Shown here piece by piece: positions 49,781 to 60,236 of a DNA stretch of 64,000 nucleotides (position 1 is its first letter; the number at the start of each line of letters is the position of its first letter). Origin of the DNA: Chionoecetes opilio (lineage: Eukaryota; Arthropoda; Malacostraca; Decapoda; Majidae); the NCBI GenBank assembly GCA_016584305.1, contig JACEEZ010020240.1, positions 149,611 through 213,610 on the forward strand, read 5' to 3'. The translations under genes were made by a program, and so were the position numbers. Under the pieces are notes generated by a model that was not told where the DNA came from, did not search any database, and saw only the letters and a program-made list of their open reading frames with translations.

Positions 49781-49927
49781 TCAGAGGAGGTCGGTCTCCA
49801 TGGCGGCCAGGTCCTCCGCGCTGCAGTCTCCGTGGGTGAGGCGGTACATGGCCATCTCGGAGATCCCGTGGTAGTGGACGAAGGCCGCCGCAATCACCAG
49901 GATGTGGAAGATTTGGTGACTTTGGAA
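49781..49927 (-). CDS. AdipoR: Adiponectin receptor, last coding exon
   Basis: After a TTTCTTTGCAG acceptor (minus strand) in phase 0, 48 residues begin FQSHQIFHILVIAAAFVHYH and end ETDLL with TGA at 49,781-49,783. This is the seventh membrane helix and C-terminal tail of the PAQR adiponectin receptors. Both histidines of SHQIFH, which bind the zinc ion in the human receptor structures, are kept. The tail (HGDCSAEDL) replaces the human GLEGGCTDDTLL-like end but keeps an acidic, Cys-containing character. The protein is expected in the plasma membrane, with ceramidase-like activity and a role in lipid and energy signalling. Confidence 0.93.
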   Translation of the reverse strand, partial: FQSHQIFHILVIAAAFVHYHGISEMAMYRLTHGDCSAEDLAAMETDLL

Positions 49928-49986
49928 CTGCAAAGAAAATGATGTGGTGAACCCCTTTGAACAGAGTAAAAGCCTGCCATTAATCA

Positions 49987-50198
49987 TTAACCCCTTGAGA
50001 CCCAGAACGTAATTTCCATTCTAATTTGGGTACCATTAGATGATTTTTAGTGAATCTAAGCAATATTTTATAGATATGACCTGTTTAGTACCCTTGTCCA
50101 CTAACTTATTTGGTATATTCAGTTACTTTTTGTAATTTTATGGCTAACAACAGACAATTTTATATAGCAAAGGAAAGTTCTGGGCGTGAAGGGGTTAA
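49987..50198. mobile_element. TTAA MITE family, copy 4
   Basis: TTAA is intact at both ends; 60 bases upstream (minus-strand sense) of the last receptor exon. The body matches copy 2 closely. Confidence 0.88.
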
Positions 50199-50326
50199 GA
50201 AGAACAAAATATACGTGAGTTAAATTACAAGACTTGATCAATGTCTAGGATGAGGTGAGGAGGATGAATGTTGGCGGTTATGCTATAATGAATCGGCCAT
50301 AACAACACGGGAAGAAGTCAGTGACC

Positions 50327-50914
50327 TTAAGGGGACCGACAGGTTGCCGATTAGTAATTCCGTATTTATTATCTGATTCAATTGAAATTTGCCACAGTTA
50401 TAGGGTACCCTACACTGTATGTACCCAAGAAATTTCATTAGAATTGGCCAATTATTTACCGCGTTAGAGCTAAATTAGTGCGAAAATGAAACAAACTTCC
50501 TTAAACCTAAAAACAGACTACAGTATTTATCCTATGACAACGATATGCATATCAGTGGAAAGGGCTTGATTTTCTCTACAAGAACCAGGAGGCACATTTT
50601 TTAATGAGTTCTAATTAGTCGAATTAGGGCCGTGCAAAATTTGCAATGACTAATTTTGGGTAAAATATTTTTTTCATAGACTAATTGTAGATGAATGAAA
50701 TGGAAAATAGAAAATCTAATCCCTGGTCATTGTAGCGCTAATCAAGCTCTTTCCAGTGATATGCATATCGTTGTTCTAGGACGAATAGTCTGGTCTATTT
50801 ATAGCATAATGTGCAAAAAACTAGTGTTTTCAGAAGAACGCTCTCAAAGTCCGAACACATATTTTATTCAACTTTAGTTACAGATTACATGTTGCTGCTG
50901 TAATATTTTTTCAT

Positions 50915-50945
<31 letters not shown>

Positions 50946-51220
50946 AATTCATTTTTCATTTATTTCATTGCAAATAAAGCAATTTACGCAATTCTTTCGC
51001 TATATGGTGGTCAATCAGGGGTCACCTACTACGCCACGTAGGGCCGAAATCGACCCGCATTAGGTTGAAATAAGGCCATTTTTGAGGCACTTAGGGATAT
51101 CGGATGGCAAATTTACACTACCCAGTCGATAGACTATGTCCGAAGGTGGTGAAATCCGGTGTTGTCAGAATTTGGTAAATTTCTCGAATTTTGGCCTCAC
51201 CAAGGGGTCGGTCCCCTTAA
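50327..51220. mobile_element. 894-bp element with TTAA targets
   Basis: TTAA followed by GGGGACCGAC on the left and GTCGGTCCCC followed by TTAA on the right. The short inverted repeat and the TTAA target fit a piggyBac-type non-autonomous element, different from the 212-bp family. A T run at 50,919-50,945 interrupts it. No transposase is visible. Confidence 0.8.
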
Positions 51221-51429
51221 GAGTTTTGGGCCTAAACAGAAAGGTTGTCGAAGATCATGTAGCATTAGGTAAACAAACCTGACACATACAAGCATATAAT
51301 TTATGTACGTGTAATATAAAACCTTCCAAAATGGGGAGACAGAGAGAACACTGAGTTTACCTGAAATATCAAAAACTGGGACTGTGAGCTGGTAATGGGA
51401 CAGTTTACCCAGAAGTCAAGGTGTTTCAA

Positions 51430-52200
51430 TCTATACAACAAAGAAGATGAATGAAGAAGCAGTGAAGGTGTTACAATCTATACAACGAAGATGAAGGTGT
51501 ATGAAGAAATAAGAACCCATGTAGATGTTATAATCTATACAGAGAAGGTGAAGAAAGAAGGACCCATGAAGGTGTTACATCTCACAGAGAAGGAAATGAT
51601 GAAGGAGAAGAAGGACCATGAAGTGTTAATCTATACAGAGAAGGTGAAAATGATGAAGGAGAAAGAAGGACCATGAAGGTGTTTACAATCTATACAGAGA
51701 AGGTGAAAATGAATGAAAGGAGAAAGAAGGACCCATGAAGGTGTTACAATCTACACAGAGAAGGTGAAAATGAATGAAAGGAGAAAGAAGGACCCATGAA
51801 GGTGTTACAATCTACACAGAGAAGGTGAAAATGAATGAAAGGAGAAAGAAGGACCCATGAAGGTGTTACAATCTACACAGAGAAGGTGAAAATGAATGAA
51901 AGGAGAAAGAAGGACCCATGAAGGTGTTACAATCTATACAACGAAACTGAAGATGAATGAAGAACTAATGAAGGTGTTACAATCTATACAACAAAGGAGA
52001 AGATGAAGAAAGAAGAAAGAAGGACCCATGAAGGTGTTACAATCTACATAGTGAAGGTGACGATGAATGAAGAAATAAGAACCAATGAAGGTGAAGATGA
52101 AGAAAGCAGAAAGAAGAAGCAATGAAGGTGTTACAACTTGCAATCTATACAACAAAGGTGAAGATGAAGAAAGGAGAAAGAAGTACCAATCAAGGTTACA
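51430..52200. repeat. About 61-bp minisatellite in a receptor intron
   Basis: Units read GGAGAAAGAAGGACCCATGA then AGGTGTTACAATCTACACAG and AGAAGGTGAAAATGAATGAAA. About a dozen units, decayed towards both ends. It begins about 35 bases downstream (minus sense) of the exon donor at 52,235 but does not visibly copy exon bases. Confidence 0.9.
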
Positions 52201-52235
52201 ATTTACACGACCCCTGATAAGGCCACGGCACTCAC

Positions 52236-52429
52236 CCACAGGTCACACTTGCCGGGGAAGAACCTCTCGGGCACCCTGACGGCGTAGAGCACGGCGCCCA
52301 TGACGTAGAGCGCTCCCATGAGGATGAGCCAGCCCATGGAGGCCCGGGTGATGGCGTAGTCAAAGCCTTCGATGAGGGTGTAGTGCACGGCGGGGATGAT
52401 GCCGGACAGTCCGAAGGTGAGGAAGACCG
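52236..52429 (-). CDS. AdipoR: Adiponectin receptor, exon with helices 5-6
   Basis: 194 bases on the minus strand. The acceptor is CCCTCACAG and the donor is TGGGTGAG. The split codon G|CG leads into VFLTFGLSGIIPAVHYTLIE, then MGWLILMGALYVMGAVLYA and RVPERFFPGKCDLW, matching the family's fifth and sixth helices and the invariant RIPERFFPGK-x-D-x-W loop. Phases 1 in and 0 out fit the flanking exons. Five further copies of the acceptor with the first nine exon bases lie just upstream (see 52,420-52,720), so the 5' end of this exon may vary. Confidence 0.92.
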
Positions 52430-52720
52430 CTGTGAGGGAAGGAAGGGGGACGTAAGAACATAAGAACAAAAGGAAGACCGCTGTGATGGAAGGAAGGGGG
52501 ACGTAAGAACATAAGAACAAAAGGAAGACCGCTGCGATGGAAGGAAGGGGGACGTAAGAACATAAGAACAAAAGGAAGACTGCTGCGATGGAAGGAAGGG
52601 GGACGTAAGAACATAAGAACAAAAGGAAGACTGCTGCGGGGGAGATAAAGTGTTTGTTAGTGCTACTTAACATAAGAACATAAGGAAGACCGCTGTGAGG
52701 GAGGGAAGGGGATCAAGTGT
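52420..52720 (-). repeat. 51-bp repeat carrying copies of the exon's 3' splice site
   Basis: On the minus strand each unit has CCTTCCTTCCATC(A/G)CAG, then CGGTCTTCCT (the first bases of the exon), then TTTGTTCTTATGTTCTTACG, the wording of the LINE tail. Four full units and two partial ones are present. The period is 51, a multiple of three, and no stop codon occurs in the frame of the exon. Use of an upstream acceptor would add AVFLLFLCSYVPLPS(I/L)(T/A) per unit. Confidence 0.9.
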
Positions 52721-52739
52721 TTGTTACTACTACTTAATA

Positions 52740-52812
52740 AAAACATAAGGAAGCTACAAAAGGCCCTGAGATCTTCTGGGAGGTGGTCACGGGACACAAA
52801 ACATACTTAACT
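52740..52812 (-). mobile_element. LINE 3' tail fragment
   Basis: AGGAAGCTACAAAAGGCC and GGAGGTGGTCACGGGACACA match 53,942-54,026. The 1.1 kb element at 52,813 is inserted next to it. Confidence 0.75.
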
Positions 52813-53927
52813 GGGGCCAGATGCTGAGAGCGAGCTAGGGCGCCTATCCACTAGGGCGCCTGTGGTAAGGCGAAACGCCCTCCCACCGCTATGCTCAGAC
52901 GAGAATGCTGCCTTAGTGGCACCGCTAAAGGCGCTGAAAACTAAGGCATGGTCTGACCATGCCTTAGTGAGCTGCTGTTGGCCTCTGCCAGACATTCATC
53001 TTCTGTTTAGAAGGCAAATACAGCCTTGTTTCAGTTCTTACAACGTAACAATTGGTGTTTACGTAATAATAGTGTTGCAAGGTGTGTATGAATTGATCGT
53101 GAAAGACTAAATGCGGCACTATAGGGTGTTATATATGCTGGCGATAGAAATGTTGTGTTGTGTGTTGGTTGGCGGGCGGGCCGCGGGCGGCGGGCAAAGC
53201 GACTAGACAAGTGTCAAGGAGGGTGCTCCGCCCGCACAAAAATGTTGTACTATTATACGGTATTATCATACTACCAGATGATGTTTAGGACAACTGAACA
53301 TACCATCATCTTCACGAGACATTAGTGCATATCATGAATGTATAAAAATTACAGTAAACTATACCTATAATAAGATAATGAGAGCAAAATGAAATCGTGT
53401 ATAAACATTTATTTTCTTTCACATTTTTTTATTCAACTCTTCCTTACTCCTGTACTTTTGCTTGCATTAAATTTTCACTCACAGTCTCGGAATCAGCACA
53501 GTTTTCCGATTATCATGGTATGTGGCACGTCCCAATGCAAAAATATATAAGTGGTCAAAACATGTGATGAATGTCATACTTGTGACAAAACAGATTTTCG
53601 GCGGGGCGAGCGGTGCATGCCTTAGGTGCTTGGTGTGAGGGAGGGAGGCACAAAAATTATTGTTTCAGTGGAGAAGTGTTCAAGCCTTGTGATTGGTCAA
53701 AGCTGCCTAAGCAGCGCTCAGACAGGCAACGTGATTGGCTATTAGGATTCTCGGACCACGCCCACGCCTTGGGCTTTGGAGGTGTAAAGGCAGGGCAAAA
53801 GCGCCTGAAATCTCGACTGTACATAGCCTTGAGCCGGTGCCTTAGCCGGGCCGTTACAAAAGCGCCTGAAGACGGGTAAGGCGCTCTTTTCGCCTTACCT
53901 CTAAGACACTTCTCAGCATCTCCCCCC
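52813..53927. mobile_element. 1.1 kb non-autonomous element, copy 2
   Basis: Nearly identical to 28,778-29,888, with small indels. The left flank ends ACATACTTAAC and the right flank continues ATGTTGCT. The neighbouring tail copy at 54,010-54,030 reads ACATACTTAACGGATGTTGC and shows the empty site. No clear target duplication is left. Confidence 0.85.
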
Positions 53928-53941
53928 TGATGTTGCTGTAT

Positions 53942-54210
53942 TAAGAACATAAGAAAATAAGGAAGCTACAAGAGGCCATGAGACCTTCTGGGAGGTGGTC
54001 ACGGGACACAAAACATACTTAACGGATGTTGCTTATTAAGAACATAAGAAAATAAGGAAGCTACAAGAGGCCGAGAGACCTACACGTGGTAGTTCCTGTT
54101 ACTTAACACTACCTACATCCACCTTTCATCCCCATCCAGTCCAGCTAGCTGTCTAGCCTCCTTTTAAAACTCCCTATTGACTCTCCACTAACTACCTGAT
54201 GACTGAGTTC
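53942..54210 (-). mobile_element. Two LINE 3' tails in tandem
   Basis: 53,942-54,026 and 54,034-54,210. The second continues through TTCCTGTTACTTAACACTAC to ACTACCTGATGACTGAGTTC. Confidence 0.85.
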
Positions 54211-54703
54211 AGACGAGTGAGTATTGTTGTGTGATTAATGATTGTGTTCGGTGAGGCTTTTTAAATGTGAAAGGCTCTTATAGAAGGTAGTCTCAAAGGA
54301 CAGAGAGACATTATCAGATGAATGAAATCCTGATGAACAGCCACCTACCATGTTATGATATCAACAACACACAAAATAACATTACATAGATCTCCTATTT
54401 TCTTGATGAAGTAAGTAAATTATACAAATGAAATAGTTTTATAAATAGATGAGCCATCTTCGTGAAGCATAGAAGGAAAAGATGAAGAGATAATTGTTGG
54501 AGATGTTTTTGGCTAGGTGCCCCAAGTCATGAGAAGTTTGAAATATAAAAAACAAATTGACATTTTTTATTGATGAAGGAGTTTTTGTTCAGTTTAAGTA
54601 TTGAGAAGGGAAAGGAAAAACCTGATAAGGAAAGAAAGAACAAAGTTATTCTTCAAAAAAATAATGTACAGAAAAAAATACGCTGGCCCACTATAGAGAA
54701 GGC
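54211..54703. other. Receptor intron, nothing notable
   Basis: AT-rich intronic sequence. Confidence 0.55.
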
Positions 54704-54974
54704 ATGTGTGACCTGCCCTGAGAGTCCTGAAGGTGGGCACATCAATATTATCACATGAATGGAAGTATGATGCAAGTGTCCCTACCATGTTATGACGTCA
54801 ACACAACAAAATTAATTATCATTACATCTATTTTCTTGAGCAAGAACAAGAAGAAAAAAAAGTTCTTAAATGTAATGACTATGGTGTTCCTAAAACCTAA
54901 TTCTATCCTCAAGTAAGGCTGGTGAGAGGTGAGTTGGGTGGCCCGTACACACCTGCTCTGATTGGCCTGAAGGA
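54704..54974 (-). repeat. Two decayed copies of the next exon's 3' end and donor
   Basis: Minus strand, 54,741-54,704: CCCACCTTCAGGACTCTCAG then GGCAG|GTCACA. Minus strand, 54,973-54,945: CCTTCAGGCCAATCAGAGCAG (split here as CCTTCAGGCC and AATCAGAGCAG) then GTGTGTAC. The true exon ends CCTTCAGGCCACTCAGAGCAG in the same way with GTCAGT. Flanking intron bases (TGATTGTG, GGTGAGAGGTGAG) are also repeated. Confidence 0.75.
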
Positions 54975-55055
54975 TTAATGATTGTGAATAATGTGATTAA
55001 TGATTGTGTTTAGTGAGGCTGAGATTGACTAGCCTGTACACCCCCACTGACTGAC

Positions 55056-55243
55056 CTGCTCTGAGTGGCCTGAAGGTGGGTGTGCTGAACTTCTCCCACA
55101 GGGACACCACGATGGTTGTGATGCCGAGCAGCACTACGGCCGTCAGGTAGATCAGCTTGGGTTGGAAGTCACAGTAGAAGCCGTAGTACAGCCACGGCAC
55201 AAAGGACCCCATGATGAGCAGGGCGATGCCGCAGTAGTCAAGT
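55056..55243 (-). CDS. AdipoR: Adiponectin receptor, exon with helices 3-4
   Basis: 188 bases, minus strand. After CCCTTCAG the split codon is followed by LDYCGIALLIMGSFVPWLYY, GFYCDFQPKLIYLTAV and WEKFSTPTFRPLRAG. This is the family's third and fourth helices; the aspartate of LDY is the one that supports the zinc site in the human receptors. The donor is GCAG|GTCAGT. Phases are 2 in and 1 out. Partial copies of both its 3' end (54,704-54,974) and its 5' end (55,369-55,415) lie in the flanking introns. Confidence 0.93.
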
Positions 55244-55368
55244 CTGAAGGGAGGGAAGAGTGACGTTACTTACATATACTTACATAACTTATAATACTTA
55301 CATAATTCATTGCTGTTATTTCCATGATTAGTGTGAAAGGCTATGTTAGATGTAGCTATGTTAGAAAG

Positions 55369-55415
55369 ATGCCGCAGTACTCAAGTCTGAAGGGAGCAAG
55401 GAGTGACGTTACTTA
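55369..55415 (-). repeat. Copy of the 55,243 acceptor and exon start
   Basis: ATGCCGCAGTACTCAAGTCT then GAAGGGAG repeats 55,227-55,254 with one exon change, followed by the same GTGACGTTACTTACAT. It sits 143 bases upstream (minus sense) of the true acceptor and keeps CTTCAG|ACTTGA. Confidence 0.85.
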
Positions 55416-55489
55416 CATCATGAATTGCTGTTATTTCCATGATAAGTGTGAAAAAAGCCTATGTTAGATGTAGCTATGTTAGTGAGTGT

Positions 55490-55640
55490 GAAGCAGTGAA
55501 AGTGACAGTGAGGACCCTGGCCAGAGTTAGTGACAGTGTGCGCCAGCCTCCCCGCAGTGAAAGTGACAGTGAGGACCCTGGCCAGAGTTAGTGACAGTGC
55601 GCGCCAGCCTCCCCGCAGTGAAAGTGACAGTGAGGACGGT
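55490..55640. repeat. 61-bp repeat, 2.5 units
   Basis: AGTGAAAGTGACAGTGAGGA then CCCTGGCCAGAGTTAGTGAC and GCCAGCCTCCCCGC; ends in a T run at 55,641. Confidence 0.9.
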
Positions 55641-56041
55641 CTTTTTTTTTTTTTTTTTTTTTTTTCTTTTTTATCTCTCACTCAACCACCATCCACTCTA
55701 CAAGCCAGCTGTAACTCTTCACTTGGGCGAGTACAATTTTTTATATTTTTTTGTGACTTTACTGGTACATTTGGTAATGGTAATCACTATGCTATGCATT
55801 GTAGGGTAAAAAGCATTGTTTATACGCGTTTTACTGCACTTTGAAGTGAAGACATTTTTTCTTTATAATTTTTATTTTTTTTATTCTTTGGGTTTTTGGA
55901 GAATAAAGTCTTGCCATCCGACTGTTTTTTGCTTCCGACGGTAACTTTGGAAGGGATTTTTATGGTCGTAAGTCAAGTCCACCAGCGTACAGGGATCTGC
56001 AGACACACCATTACGGCAAAGAAACAGTTTGATTCACTCAC

Positions 56042-56237
56042 TTGCTGAATAGCTTGCCCACAAACTCGGAGTGGCATGACACGGTGTGGAAGGTGAAGGA
56101 GAGCCCCAGGCAGAAGATGGCGCCGATGAAGAAGGCTGTGAAGACCAGCTTCTCCTTGAGGTCCACCTGCACCCAGTGTTGCCCCAGGGAGGAGCCCGTC
56201 AGGAAGTACACCATCACCCCGATGAAGGATATGCACC
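56042..56237 (-). CDS. AdipoR: Adiponectin receptor, exon with helices 1-2
   Basis: 196 bases, minus strand. The acceptor is ATGTTTTCAG. The split glycine codon leads to CISFIGVMVYFLTGSSLGQH, then VDLKEKLVFTAFFIGAIFCL and SFTFHTVSCHSEFVGKLFS. The FHTVxCHSE segment holds the first zinc-binding histidine of the family. The donor is AGCAA|GTGAGT (phase 2), and the next exon supplies the last base of Lys. About twenty copies of its acceptor plus first nine bases stand immediately upstream. Confidence 0.93.
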
Positions 56238-57222
56238 CTGAAAACATAGGGAGAAGGGAGGTTAAATATGCACCCTGGGAACATAGGGAGAAGGGAGGTT
56301 AAATATGCACCCTGAAAATATAGGAAGAGGGGAGGTTAAATATGCACCCTGAAAACATAGGAAGAGGGGAGGTTAAATATGCACCCTGAAAACATAGGAA
56401 GAGGGGAGGTTAAATATGCACCCTGGGAACACAGGGAGAAGGGAGGTTAAATATGCACCCTGGGAACATAGGGAGAAGGGAGGTTAAATATGCACCCTGA
56501 AAACATAGGAAGAGGGGAGGTTAAATATGCACCCTGGGAACATAGGGAGAAGGGAGGTTAAATATGCACCCTGGGAACATAGGGAGAAGGGAGGTTAAAT
56601 ATGCACCCTGAAAACATAGGAAGAGGGGAGGTTAAATATGCACCCTGAAAACATAGGGAGAAGGGAGGTTAAATATGCACCCTGGGAACATAGGGAGAGG
56701 GGAGGTTAAATATGCACCCTGGGAACATAGGGAGAGGGGAGGTTAAATATGCACCCTGGGAACATAGGGAGAAGGGAGGTTAAATATGCACCCTGAAAAC
56801 ATAGGAAGAGGGGAGGTTAAATATGCACCCTGAAAACATAGGGAGAAGGGAGGTTAAATATGCACCCTGGGAACATAGGGGGAGAGGGGAGAGGTTAAAG
56901 ATATGCACCCTGAAAACATAAGGAGAGGGGAGGTGATGAATATGCACCCTGGGAACATAAGAGAGAGAGGAGAGGTTAAAGATATGCACCCTGCCAACAT
57001 AAGAACATAAGAAAATAAGGAAGCTACACTAGGCCAAGAGACCTACACGTGGTAGTTCCTGTTACTTAACACTACCTACATCCACCTTTCATCCCCATCC
57101 ATGAATTTATCCAACCTCTTTTTAAAGCTCCCTAAAGATGAAGTATATGCACCCTGGAAACACAAAGGGAGAGGGAAGGTGATGGATATGCACCCTGGGA
57201 ACACAAAGGGAGAGAGGAGATG
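56238..57222 (-). repeat. 37-bp repeat carrying copies of the exon's 3' splice site
   Basis: On the minus strand each unit reads TTTAACCTCCC(T/C)TCT(C/T)CC, TATGTT(T/C)(T/C)CAG, then GGTGCATA, the first exon bases. About twenty units run without a break to 56,995. Then a LINE tail intervenes and two or three more decayed units follow to 57,222. The period of 37 shifts frame from unit to unit. Confidence 0.93.
56997..57135 (-). mobile_element. LINE 3' tail
   Basis: AACATAAGAACATAAGAAAA, GGTAGTTCCTGTTACTTAAC, CATCCATGAATTTATCCAAC: same family as 30,033, inserted in the 37-bp array. Confidence 0.88.
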
Positions 57223-57439
57223 ATGGGGGTGGACAACAACAGCAATTAACAGTATGGCTCCTGATAACGCAAACTACATCCTGGAATAACACCTCTAATT
57301 ACCCAACACACCCTGAATAACAAACTGTCCTGCCAGATACCTCGGGAAAGTAATGAGTTTCAGGCATGACAAAGTAATTCATTCAAGATCCTACTGATAC
57401 AGACACAGCATGGAAATCTCATATCTATTTCTACTTCTA

Positions 57440-57615
57440 TCTGCCATCCACCGGGCAGGCCAAGGAAGACATGGAGGCAGTGTGTTGAAGAGGATTTGAG
57501 CATTGGGCATTAAAGAAGTTGAGGCAATGGTAGAAATAGTTAGAAGCGTATCATAAACCGTCTAACCTCATAAGATAAATGGGAAAATCTGACGTTAAAC
57601 AGAAAGAAGAACAAT
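57440..57615 (+). mobile_element. 3' end of another LINE
   Basis: The plus strand encodes PGRPRKTWRQCVEEDLSIGH, a common LINE C-terminal phrase, then breaks. The untranslated end (TCTAACCTCATAAGATAAAT, AAACAGAAAGAAG) recurs at 58,445-58,530 as a separate fragment. Confidence 0.7.
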
Positions 57616-57663
57616 TTGTACTTCTATCCGAGACGCGACGTGACGTGTAAGGAAGGGATGGAT

Positions 57664-58162
57664 TATAGCGCATTTTCGTGACGTTCACCACCCTGGTTCA
57701 GTCCAGTCCGGACCGGGTCAGGGTGGACTGATGGTCGCGAAAATACATCGAGACTGGCCCCGTCCCATTCGTGGTTCCTATTGGCTGGGGGATCGAGTGG
57801 GCGGTACTGAACTGAACTGTGGAGGCGGCAGGCGTCCATCTTGTCAATATCCTTTTTGTCGTCCGCCTTTTAACCTGTGCTGAAGACTTTACAACTACCA
57901 CGCCTGTGATACTTTAGTCTTATGGTCGGCCATCATGGTGTTTCATGTCTTATCAGCAGCACGAGAAGCTCCTGGTCGCCTTCCCCGCTGACTGTAGTGC
58001 GCATGCGCCAGTTCTCCCCACACTGGTCCAAGGTGGTCCTGGTATGTGGGTCGGACCGGACTGGACTGGGCTGAACCGTTCTAGACTGCCTCGCAAAAAC
58101 AGGGACCGCCCGGGACTAGCCCAGTCCAGACCGGGCCAGAGCGGTCGCGAAAATACGCTATT
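57664..58162. mobile_element. MITE with ATAGCGCATTTTCG ends
   Basis: Ends are ATAGCGCATTTTCGTGAC and the inverse of ATAGCGTATTTTCGCGAC. GGTCCGGACTGG-type segments pair further in (AGTCCAGTCCGGACCGGG near 57,702 and CCAGTCCAGACCGGGCC near 58,122). The target site is not clear. Confidence 0.75.
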
Positions 58163-58444
58163 TAGTTTGGCAAAGAATTATTTAGCACCAAAGAAAACCA
58201 TATATGAAGCGGAGGAATCAGTTGGCTCAAGGCTATGATGCCACATAATGTTTACATGGCGACAAAGGTGGTGGTGGTGGTGGTCATTGTATATATAAAA
58301 CCCACGTGACATGTGGTGTGCGGAGGGATGCCAGAGAATGTGGTGTTCCTGCCAAACAATTAGCCTCAAGTTATTTACAGGCAGTCTTGTGCAGTGGGTG
58401 GTGTGAGTTTTATTGATCTTATGGGGCAACAATAGATACAACAG

Positions 58445-58530
58445 GATAGATAGTTGGAAGCGTATCGTCGGCCGTCTATCCTTATAAAATATAATGGGAA
58501 AAACTTATATTAAACAGACAGAAGGAGGCA
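58445..58530 (+). mobile_element. LINE 3' untranslated end fragment
   Basis: AGTTGGAAGCGTATCGTCGG then CCGTCTATCCTTATAAAATA parallels 57,540-57,610. Confidence 0.55.
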
Positions 58531-58960
58531 ACAATCTTCAACACCCATAGAATAGTTTTACCCATTACCTAGGAGACTAAGTAAACAATGATACAAGAAC
58601 AAAACAAACAAGAAAACAATAACCCGTAAACAACAGGAGAAAGTTAGTTATAGAAAGTTATAGTTAGTTATATAAAGAAATATAGTTGTAGTTAGAAAGT
58701 TAATTATACCCCACGAGACCCTTCTAGCTATTCTAAGGTACGTAAAAAGGTAAGGTACGGTATATAAAAAAATAAAAAAAAAAAAAAAACTACCACCTGA
58801 TAGAAAAAAAAAATTATCTACACTATTTTGTTTACCAGTGACTCGATTGTTTTTGTTTACTAGTGAGACGTCCACGACCTTGGCCTAAAAGTGGGTTAAG
58901 GGAGTCATCTGTGGTCAGAGCTCTTGCCACACCATACTAACGTGATAGTGGCGCCCAAGG
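58531..58960. other. Receptor intron, nothing notable
   Basis: AT-rich sequence with a short TATAGTTAGTTATA cluster and two A runs. Confidence 0.55.
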
Positions 58961-58970
58961 ATAATAATTT

Positions 58971-59623
58971 CAAAGCCGGGCACTTGCGTTACCGCTTGCA
59001 TTACTGCGTTACTGCGTTACTAATGCACTACCAAATCAGTAACGCAGTACCGCGGTAATGCAAAGATTTTCAAAGTAATGCACTACCAGTAATGCACCAA
59101 AAAAATTTTGCGTTACCACTTGCGTTGTCGTAATTTTCAAAAGTTAAGAAACGAAGACGACAATCCCCGAATTTGTTGCACGGCATTGTTGAGCTCTGTT
59201 CTGCAGGCGTCGCGTGTATTCATTCACAGACCACTTTGTTGGGATGTTAGGAATTTTAAGGGGGACTTATATTTCCGGGAACACACATTATTATTTTTTT
59301 TTTCTCGAAAACTAATAATTTATGGGAAACGTTCTTCTATACAAAAGTGTTTAGAATAATGTGGTGTACAATGTATGTGAAAATGAAAAAGATCGAAGGA
59401 AAAAACTTGGTAAAAATTTTGGTAACGCTGGTAATGCACTTTCAATTTTGGTAACGGTAACGCAGTAACGCGGACCGCTCTAAGGAAATTAAAATCGGTA
59501 ACGCATTGACGGTAATGCACCCCTGATTTTTCGTTAACGCATTGACGGTAATGCACCCCTGATTTTTCGTTAACGCATTGACAGTAATGCCCTACCTGTC
59601 CGGCGGTAACGTGCCCAGCTCTG
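58971..59623. mobile_element. hAT-like MITE
   Basis: Ends read CAAAGCCGGGCACTTGCGTT and the inverse of CAGAGCTGGGCACGTTACCG. ATAATAAT (8 bases) lies on both sides (58,961-58,968 and 59,624-59,631). GGTAACGC/GCGTTACC motifs are scattered throughout, especially near the ends. No transposase is seen. Confidence 0.8.
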
Positions 59624-59631
59624 ATAATAAT

Positions 59632-60236
59632 ACATATCTCTATACCGATGAAGAACAAATAAAAAAATAGAAAATAAAAAAAAAAAAAATACACTATCCT
59701 TGGTGGCGCTTCAACAATGACGCTTAAAATAACAATAGACATTCACTCCTCCAACACTAGTGACAACAACGTGATGCCCTTGGTGCCTATGATAAGATAA
59801 GCCTCACCAATACACCTCTAAAACCATTTCAGACAGGCATTTGAGGCTAACAATAAACCCTTTTGCTTTCACCATATCCGGAGTGAAATATGAACTCCTG
59901 CCTACACAGTCGCACCCACACTTTACTTTTAATGAGGTGTTCATCATAGCTCCTCGGTGCCTCCTGAGTGGTGCCAACCCTCACCCACGTGGCACCAGTG
60001 AGGCAACAGCTGGCCCTGTGCCACCGCCCATCAGGTGGTCTGTGTTGGCTCAGGCACTGGCTCAATGACACTCAACACTCATCTCCTTCACTTATGTTTT
60101 TCTCATGTCAGATTCAGGCCATATATGTCTGCCACTTAGCTTATCTACAGCTGACTTTGAATATAATTACTGCAATTCTTATGTCGCCTCCATGGCATAC
60201 ATATTACCATTCGCCTCCATGGTGGCATAGGCACAT
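59632..60236. other. Receptor intron, nothing notable
   Basis: Unique-looking non-coding sequence. Confidence 0.5.

Noticed and set aside
54594..54788. Separate small gene containing VPTFRTLRAG
   Set aside because: It is a decayed copy of the 3' edge of the receptor exon at 55,056.
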